A stretch of 8,811 nucleotides of DNA from contig CAMLLB010000082.1 in assembly GCA_946480815.1 (NCBI GenBank), positions 1-8,811 on the forward strand, in the 5' to 3' direction. The notes under the pieces were generated by a model, which worked only from the letters and a program-made list of their open reading frames with translations, was not told the DNA's origin and searched no databases. The DNA comes from an uncultured Flavobacteriales bacterium. GTDB lineage: Bacteria > Bacteroidota > Bacteroidia > Flavobacteriales > Crocinitomicaceae. Shown piece after piece: positions 3,875-8,811 of this stretch. A program made the position numbers and the translations under genes. Position 1 is the first letter of the stretch. Every line of letters starts with the position of its first letter.

Positions 3875-5839
3875 TTATTTTAAGAGCTTACTGTATTGAG
3901 CCACTTTCTCCTGATTTCCTGCCTGTTCATAAGAGATAATGGTTAAACGGAGAGCGTTTATATTCGAAGGGTCTTTGGTATAAATACTTTCGAAGGTCTG
4001 TGCTGCCTTTACATAATCGGCTGCAGCGCCGTAAGCACTTCCAAGATTCGAAGCCATCTCGGTATCATCCGGAAATTTTTGAAGTCCTTTTTTGAAACCG
4101 GTAATTGCCTCCTTATAACGCTTCAGGTTGAACTGCGAAACACCGTATCGTTTATAGTGTGCGGCAGTAGCATCTTTCCACTGAATGGTTGTTTTTAGAG
4201 CATCTCCGGCTTTTTCGTACTCTTTCAATGCAAAGTAGGCGTCTCCCAGATTGCCATATGGTAACGTATCGTTCGGATTAATGGAAATGGCTTTCTGGCT
4301 GTAGAGAACCGATTGTTTGAATTGGTTCAAGCGGTAGCATACCACACCTAAATTCGTATAGGAATTTGCATCAAGAGAATCAATAGAAATGGCTTTCCTG
4401 AAACTGGAGACAGCAAGCTGCAGTTGTTGCTTGTTCGCTGATGAATCTTGTCCGGCAGCATTCATCATGATTACACCATAATTGAATTGAACACGTGCAC
4501 TGTTCGGACTGTTTTGAAGATCTGCCGTGAAAAGAGTGGTATTAGACTCCCATGCTTTGTTGCGCTGAATGGTTTTAACGCTAAAAATAACCCCGACGAT
4601 TACTGAAAACAAGATCCCGGCTGATTGCCATTTTGCTGTTTGCTGAACCTTAAACAACGTGAATATAGCAATGACTGCTGAAAGAATGATTCCAAGGGAA
4701 GGAGCATAGATCAATCGATTTGCATAAGTTGTTCCTATCAAAGAAAAAATATTCGTTACCAGAGCAATAGAAATCAAAAAGAATAAGATCCCGAACGCAA
4801 TTTCAGGTTTTGATTTACGTGTTTTTACCACAAGCGCCACAGCTAAAATTAATACCAACAAGGTCCCGATAACAGGAAGGGAGGTAAAACTCAAACATGG
4901 AAGCTGATTATAGGAATAATCATAACTCAAGTTAAAGGGGGCAACAGTTTCCAGCAGATAGCGACCTAAAACACCAATTCCGGTGGCATAACGCGAACCG
5001 TTCTCACATGCAACCAATGAATTATCGTGATAAGTGTAGTGAATTGGGGGAGTAGGATCAGAATTGATTACCAATTGATGCAGAATTAACCACGCCCCTG
5101 TGATTACAACCAATGGAAGCAGCTTTTTTGAAATCGGGCCGATAGATTCTTTTTTTACCATCCAAAAGTAAAGTCCCAAAATAGGGAGATACATGATCCC
5201 AGCTTCTTTAGATAATAAGCACGCTAAGAATAGAAGAACTGTTTTAACGGTATCTATAGATTTTCCGTTTCGTGCTTTCAATAAACTTGAAAAAGTGAGC
5301 AGGAAGAATAAGAAGCAAAGAATTTCATCCCGGCTTTTTATATTGGCAACGACTTCAGTATGGCTTGGATGAACCATGAAGATCAGCGCGATTGAAAAAG
5401 AAACCCAGACAGAATAATTCGAAAGTAATTTTAACAAGAGTTTGAAGAGGACACCTATTGTAAGTGCATATAAAAGGACATTTACGAAATGGTGTATTCC
5501 GGGATTATTTGGTGAAAATGCCCATTCAATTGCAAACATCACCATCGATAGTGGACGGTACAAACCTGCATTGGCATCCCAGAAGCCTTTCCAGTAAAAA
5601 GTAGAAAACAAATCGGGTATTCCGTTAAAACCTTCCTGTACAAAGCGGTTATTTTCAATGACAGCTAAGTCGTCCAGTACAAATCCATATTGAATGGTAG
5701 GGCTGAATAATAAAAAAGCAGCAATGCTTAACATCCAAAAAAGCCTGCGTTGTATCAGGAGGGAACTATCAACCAACGGAGCAGAAGGAGTTACTTTTGG
5801 AGACGATTGCTTAGCAGGGGAAGATTTTTGTTTTGACAT
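3875..5839 (-). CDS. GT-C membrane glycosyltransferase-like protein with C-terminal TPRs (TMTC-like)
   Basis: This 654-residue protein has a Ser/Pro/Lys-rich cytoplasmic tail (1-30), a multi-TM region (about 33-420) and tetratricopeptide repeats (about 440-654). The membrane part follows the TMTC/protein-O-mannosyltransferase-like plan. After TM1 comes YGFVLDDLAVIENN (51-64), with the acidic pair D56-D57 in the first extracytoplasmic loop, the GT-C catalytic position. Then come YRPLSM (94-99), HHFVNVLLYAL (116-126), MVHPSHTEVVANIKSRDE (155-172), ANRLIYAPSLG (373-383) and WESNTTLFTADLQNSPNSARVQFNYGV (430-456). About five TPR units follow, the clearest at 491-524 and 525-558. GT-C enzymes transfer sugars from lipid-linked donors to acceptors outside the membrane, and TPRs may hold the protein acceptor. 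The acceptor is unknown. The adjacent surface protein on the same strand is a candidate, but a terminator separates the two genes. Confidence 0.85.
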   Translation of the reverse strand: MSKQKSSPAKQSSPKVTPSAPLVDSSLLIQRRLFWMLSIAAFLLFSPTIQYGFVLDDLAVIENNRFVQEGFNGIPDLFSTFYWKGFWDANAGLYRPLSMVMFAIEWAFSPNNPGIHHFVNVLLYALTIGVLFKLLLKLLSNYSVWVSFSIALIFMVHPSHTEVVANIKSRDEILCFLFFLLTFSSLLKARNGKSIDTVKTVLLFLACLLSKEAGIMYLPILGLYFWMVKKESIGPISKKLLPLVVITGAWLILHQLVINSDPTPPIHYTYHDNSLVACENGSRYATGIGVLGRYLLETVAPFNLSYDYSYNQLPCLSFTSLPVIGTLLVLILAVALVVKTRKSKPEIAFGILFFLISIALVTNIFSLIGTTYANRLIYAPSLGIILSAVIAIFTLFKVQQTAKWQSAGILFSVIVGVIFSVKTIQRNKAWESNTTLFTADLQNSPNSARVQFNYGVIMMNAAGQDSSANKQQLQLAVSSFRKAISIDSLDANSYTNLGVVCYRLNQFKQSVLYSQKAISINPNDTLPYGNLGDAYFALKEYEKAGDALKTTIQWKDATAAHYKRYGVSQFNLKRYKEAITGFKKGLQKFPDDTEMASNLGSAYGAAADYVKAAQTFESIYTKDPSNINALRLTIISYEQAGNQEKVAQYSKLLK

Positions 5840-5913
5840 GGCCTCGCTAAATTAGGGTTATTTGTCTTTTGTTTATACGTGTTATAGAGAAAAAACAGCA
5901 ATTGGAAAATTTA

Positions 5914-5949
5914 CAAAACAAAAGCGGCGGTCATTTAAACCGCCGCTTT
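5914..5949 (-). terminator. Strong intrinsic terminator of the SprB-repeat gene
   Basis: AAAGCGGCGGT (5921-5931) and ACCGCCGCTTT (5939-5949) form a perfect 11-bp GC-rich stem with a 7-base loop. On the minus strand it is followed by UGUUUUGU (5920-5913). It starts 18 bp after the stop codon at 5968. The gap to the next gene (5840-5967) otherwise shows no gene and no clear promoter. Confidence 0.93.
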
Positions 5950-5967
5950 CTATGTTTTTAATTAGAA

Positions 5968-8811
5968 TTATTGTTTCACCAATCGTTCGGTATGAGTACC
6001 GGAAGTAGTGATGATATTTACAAGGTAAACACCTCTTTCAAAGGACTCAACCGAAAGTACATCTCCGGTTTGAGCGTGGTCTACTGACATCACCATTTTT
6101 CCTTTTGCATCATAGATGACAATAGACGATTCGTTCGCACCAGTAAAGGTAACCTTCACATTGTTTTGCGTTGGGTTCGGCGTTAAAGTAACTCCGAATG
6201 AACCGTTATTCTCATTTAGTCCAAGGTAATCAATAACAACACAATTGGATGTATCTGAACAATTATTCGCATTGGTAACAATAACCGCATAGGTACCGTC
6301 TACTGTCGGAGCAAACGTTTGAGCAGTTGCACCGGCAATCGGAGTATTTGTTGTACAGTTAATCCACTGGTAAGAAGAATTTGAAGAAGCGCTAATAGTT
6401 CCGTTTCCGTTATCAGCTGCAATAGCTGTCGGAGCTCCTGTAACTGTTAGATTCAACACCAGAATAGAGTCACAACCGTTTACATCCGTTAACGTATCTG
6501 AATACATCCCGGAAGAAGTGTACGTCATCCCATTTTGTGCCCAGGTATATGATTCACAAACCGTAACAGATTCAGATGAAGAGGATCCACCGATTGTTAA
6601 GTTCAATGTAATAATAGAATCGCATCCTGCCGCATTTGGAATAGTGTCCATGTAAACTCCGGAAGTTGTATAAGTCATACCATTCTGAGCCCATGTGAAT
6701 GTTCCGCATGCAAATTCAGATGAACTGGAACTGGAAGGAGTGTTAATTGTCAGATCTAAAGTAACAATTGAATCACATCCACCCACACTTGGGATCGTAT
6801 CTACATACATTCCGGAAGTAGTATAGGTCATTCCGTTCTGAGCCCATGTATACGAATTACAGCTGCTTTCAACAACAGTATTTGTAATGGTAGGGCTGAT
6901 AGTTAAAGTAAGCGTAACTGTAGAGTCACATCCGTTCGCAGCAGTAAATACTTGTGTATACACCCCGCTTGTAGTATGTGTTTGAGTACCCCAGGTGTAA
7001 GAAACACATGCTGTATGTGAGAAGCTGCTTGTAATTGCTGCAGATTCCGTAATAACAAATGATAGTGTTGCCTGACAGTTATTAGCATCAGTTACTGTAA
7101 CCGTATAAGTTCCGGCAGTTAAACCTGAAGCAGTAGAAGCAGTTCCGCCGGAAGGAGACCAGGAATAAGTATATGCCCCTGTACCACCGGTTGGCGTTAC
7201 CGTTGCGGATCCTGTTGCGGCACCATTACACAGAACATCTGTATGAGAGTTTGCAGAAAGATCCAATGCTGTTGGTTCTGTAATTACAAAGGATTGAGTT
7301 ACTGTACAACCATTAGCATCAGTAACTGTCGCAGTATAAGTTCCTGCTTGTAATCCGTTTGCTGTAGCCGCAGTACCTCCGGATGGAGCCCATGAATAAG
7401 TGTATGAAGGAGTTCCTCCACTTACCATTACTGTCGCTGTACCGTTTGCTCCACCATTACAGGAAACTTCTGTTTGTGAACTGCTGCTTATTACTAATAC
7501 AGGCGGTTCTGTAATTGTAAATGAAAGGGAAGCTGTACATCCGTTCATATCCGTTACAGTAACTGAATAAGTACCTGCCGTCAATCCTGATACGGATGTT
7601 GTTCCGTCACCGGTTGGTGATCCTGGGGCCCAGTCATAAGTAAAGGCACCTGTTCCACCCGTTGCAGGGTTCACTGTCAAAGCACCGGTGTTTCCACCGA
7701 AACATGCAATGTTCGTTTGTGAAGCTGGAGTAAATGAAACCTGATCCGGCTCCGTAATAGTAAATGATTGTGTAGCCGTACATCCGTTCGCATCTGTTGC
7801 TGTTACCGTATATGTTCCGGCAATAAGTCCTGTTACGGAAGTTGTTCCGTCACCAGTTGGATTACCCGGAGTCCAATCATAAGTATAACCTGGAGTACCT
7901 CCTGTTGGCGTATTGATAGCAGCAGCACCTGTTGCACCACCGTTACAAGCTATATTCGTTTGAGAAGCAGCTGTTACGGAAAGAGCCGTAGCCTGTGTTA
8001 CAGTAAACGATTGAGTAGCCGTACATGCGTTTGCGTCTGTTACAGTTACAGTATATGTTCCGGCAGTAAGCCCGGTTATAGAAGTTGTTCCGTCACCAGT
8101 TGGATTACCCGGAGTCCAATCGTAAGTATAACCCGGAGTACCTCCTGTTGGCGTATTGATAGCCGCTGCACCTGTTGCACCACCGTTACAAGCTACATTC
8201 GTTTGAGAAGCAGCTGTCACCGATAGAGCCGTAGGCTGAGTAACAGTCGCATTCACTGTTCCTGTACATCCGTTTGCATCTGTGATTGTTACGGAGTATG
8301 CACCTGCTATAAGTCCTGTACGATCTTCAGTTGTTGGTCCACTTACCCAGTTGAAGGTATAAGGTCCGACACCACCTGTTGGTGTAAGGTTAATTGCACC
8401 GGTATTTCCACCGAAACAAGCAATATTAGTTACTACTGTTGTTCCTGAAACCGCAGCAGCAGGTTGTGTTACCGTTGCGTTTACTGTTCCAGTACATCCG
8501 TTTGCATCTGTGATCGTTACGGAGTATGTACCTGCTGTAAGACCTGTACGGTCTTCTGTTGTTGGTCCGCTGACCCAGTTGAAGGTATAAGGTCCAACTC
8601 CACCAGTAGGAGTAAGGTTAATAGCACCTGTGTTTCCACCGAAACAAGCTACGTTTGTTACAACTGTTGTTCCTGAAACGGATGCAGCAGGTTGTGTTAC
8701 TGTTGGATTCACTGTTCCTGTACATCCGTTTGCATCTGTGATCGTTACGGAGTATGTACCTGCTGTAAGACCTGTACGGTCTTCTGTTGTTGGTCCGCTG
8801 ACCCAGTTGAA
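5968..8811 (-). CDS. SprB-repeat surface protein with T9SS sorting tail, 5' partial
   Basis: The reading frame is open from the window's end to the TAA at 5968-5970, giving 947 visible residues; the N-terminus and signal peptide lie beyond 8811. Visible order: one partial and seven complete SprB-type repeats (1-588), four 50-51 residue modules (589-790), an Ig-like domain (791-870), and a T9SS C-terminal domain (871-947). Proteins of this build cross the outer membrane by type IX secretion and serve as adhesins, as gliding-motility SprB does. Unlike SprB itself, the tail looks like the common type A domain. Nearly every module has two cysteines, probably paired in disulfides. A GTG at 8710-8712 could be mistaken for a start, but it is an internal valine of a repeat (GTVNPTVT) and the repeat pattern continues in frame upstream. 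The gene ends at a strong terminator, so it is not co-transcribed onwards. Confidence 0.95.
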   Translation of the reverse strand, partial: FNWVSGPTTEDRTGLTAGTYSVTITDANGCTGTVNPTVTQPAASVSGTTVVTNVACFGGNTGAINLTPTGGVGPYTFNWVSGPTTEDRTGLTAGTYSVTITDANGCTGTVNATVTQPAAAVSGTTVVTNIACFGGNTGAINLTPTGGVGPYTFNWVSGPTTEDRTGLIAGAYSVTITDANGCTGTVNATVTQPTALSVTAASQTNVACNGGATGAAAINTPTGGTPGYTYDWTPGNPTGDGTTSITGLTAGTYTVTVTDANACTATQSFTVTQATALSVTAASQTNIACNGGATGAAAINTPTGGTPGYTYDWTPGNPTGDGTTSVTGLIAGTYTVTATDANGCTATQSFTITEPDQVSFTPASQTNIACFGGNTGALTVNPATGGTGAFTYDWAPGSPTGDGTTSVSGLTAGTYSVTVTDMNGCTASLSFTITEPPVLVISSSSQTEVSCNGGANGTATVMVSGGTPSYTYSWAPSGGTAATANGLQAGTYTATVTDANGCTVTQSFVITEPTALDLSANSHTDVLCNGAATGSATVTPTGGTGAYTYSWSPSGGTASTASGLTAGTYTVTVTDANNCQATLSFVITESAAITSSFSHTACVSYTWGTQTHTTSGVYTQVFTAANGCDSTVTLTLTISPTITNTVVESSCNSYTWAQNGMTYTTSGMYVDTIPSVGGCDSIVTLDLTINTPSSSSSSEFACGTFTWAQNGMTYTTSGVYMDTIPNAAGCDSIITLNLTIGGSSSSESVTVCESYTWAQNGMTYTSSGMYSDTLTDVNGCDSILVLNLTVTGAPTAIAADNGNGTISASSNSSYQWINCTTNTPIAGATAQTFAPTVDGTYAVIVTNANNCSDTSNCVVIDYLGLNENNGSFGVTLTPNPTQNNVKVTFTGANESSIVIYDAKGKMVMSVDHAQTGDVLSVESFERGVYLVNIITTSGTHTERLVKQ
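5971..6201 (-). other. Type IX secretion C-terminal sorting domain (type A-like)
   Basis: The last 77 residues start SFGVTLTPNPTQNNVKV, continue with SSIVIYDAKGKMVMSV, and end FERGVYLVNIITTSGTHTERLVKQ. The PNPT box, the IYDxxGK strand, GVYLV and the basic K/RLVK(Q) end are the hallmarks of the Por secretion-system tail. This tail directs transport by T9SS and is normally cleaved on attachment to surface lipopolysaccharide. Confidence 0.95.
6202..6441 (-). other. Ig-like domain of the surface protein
   Basis: This 80-residue stretch includes SSYQWINCTTNTPIAGAT, QTFAPTVDGTYAVIVTNANNCSDTSNC and a linker VVIDYLGLNENNG. The YQW...C...I-x-GAT...F-x-P-x-x-x-G-x-Y-x-V-x-V-T-N...C-S-D-T-S-x-C layout is the Ig/PKD-like module that usually sits just before a T9SS tail and acts as a spacer. 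Confidence 0.8.
6442..7047 (-). repeat. Four 50-51 residue SYTW/GCDS modules
   Basis: Units: D1 7047-6898, D2 6897-6745, D3 6744-6592, D4 6591-6442. Consensus: C-x-S/T-Y/F-T-W-A-Q-N-G-M-T-Y-T-T-S-G-x-Y-x-D-T, about 8 residues, GCDSIxTLxLTI. Each has two cysteines. Serine-rich linkers (SSSSSS, SSSS) precede D3 and D4. The pattern is common near the C-terminus of Bacteroidota T9SS cargo. D1 is the most divergent (WGTQTHTTSG). The modules contain all seven D(S/T)(A/I/L/M/T/V) tripeptides of the visible protein: DST in D1, DTI and DSI in D2 and D3, DTL and DSI in D4. Confidence 0.9.
7048..8811 (-). repeat. SprB-type repeat array (seven complete units plus one partial)
   Basis: Unit bounds on the minus strand: R0 8811-8695 (partial), R1 8694-8467, R2 8466-8239 (76 residues each), R3 8238-7996, R4 7995-7753, R5 7752-7510 (81 each), R6 7509-7279, R7 7278-7048 (77 each). 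Each reads roughly T-N/D-V/I-x-C-F/N-G-G-x-T-G, then GGxxxYTYxW, GLTAGTYxVTVTDANGC and a TxP boundary, which is the SprB repeat pattern. Three subclasses are visible: A (VSGPTTEDRTGL; R0-R2), B (PGNPTGDGTTS; R3-R5) and C (PSGGTAxTA; R6-R7). R0 and R1 share 92 identical consecutive bases (8492-8583 against 8720-8811). Confidence 0.93.

Noticed and set aside
6903..7088. Minus-strand open frame of 61 codons in a second frame
   Set aside because: Out-of-frame shadow of module D1 and repeat R7 of the surface protein.
7768..8226. Plus-strand open frame of 152 codons, Cys/Ser/Arg-rich
   Set aside because: It is the reverse complement of the SprB repeats. Its own internal repetition simply mirrors the array, and the composition is not protein-like.
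8464..8676. Plus-strand open frame of 70 codons rich in Cys, Tyr and Ser
   Set aside because: Antisense shadow of repeat R1 of the surface protein.
8710..8712. GTG as the start of the surface protein
   Set aside because: It encodes an internal valine of a repeat. The frame and repeat pattern continue to the edge of the window, and there is no signal peptide.
5968..8811. Tandem repeats considered as a CRISPR array or non-coding satellite
   Set aside because: Units are 228-243 bp, all in one open reading frame with conserved protein motifs, and there are no short repeat-spacer units.

Overview
This window looks like chromosome from a gliding-type or surface-adhesin-rich Bacteroidota, most likely Flavobacteriales (Crocinitomicaceae such as Fluviicola would fit, but this is an inference). 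The evidence is a giant surface protein built of SprB-type repeats that ends in a type IX secretion (T9SS) sorting tail, GldL-like membrane hairpins, a promoter matching the Bacteroidota consensus TTTG-N19-TAnnTTTG, start codons mostly without Shine-Dalgarno sites, and moderate-to-low GC.

Layout. 1-129: intergenic end with an AATTACG heptad tandem tract and an 18-bp perfect palindrome. 130-1629 (minus strand): a Crp/Fnr-family regulator, a small secreted beta-rich protein of unknown function, and a cysteine-free ArsR-like winged-helix protein, separated by short gaps rich in inverted repeats. 1761-3312 (plus strand): a PadR-family regulator with its own promoter and a candidate operator, overlapping by 8 bp a 385-residue five-TM protein that carries two copies of the GldL-type FKxMHWPGA hairpin. 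3348-3384: a stem-loop between convergent genes. 3379-3756 (minus): a VOC/glyoxalase-fold protein. 3875-5839 (minus): a 654-residue GT-C membrane glycosyltransferase-like protein with C-terminal TPRs (TMTC-like). 5968 to beyond 8811 (minus): the C-terminal 947 residues of an SprB-repeat surface protein whose N-terminus lies outside the window. Each of the last two genes is followed by its own intrinsic terminator.

Functional reading. The PadR gene and the GldL-hairpin protein look like one autoregulated unit. The predicted mRNA start falls at or within a few bases of the PadR ATG, and the inverted-repeat operator covers the promoter. The membrane protein keeps the GldL lysine but lacks the intramembrane glutamate expected of a proton-driven motor, so it is more likely a sensor or scaffold. 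The surface protein has three zones: an SprB array with signs of internal recombination, four 50-51 residue modules, then an Ig-like domain plus the T9SS tail. All seven Bacteroidota O-glycosylation sequons D(S/T)(A/I/L/M/T/V) that I can find in it lie in the four-module zone, and a GT-C glycosyltransferase-like gene is next door. That link is suggestive only.
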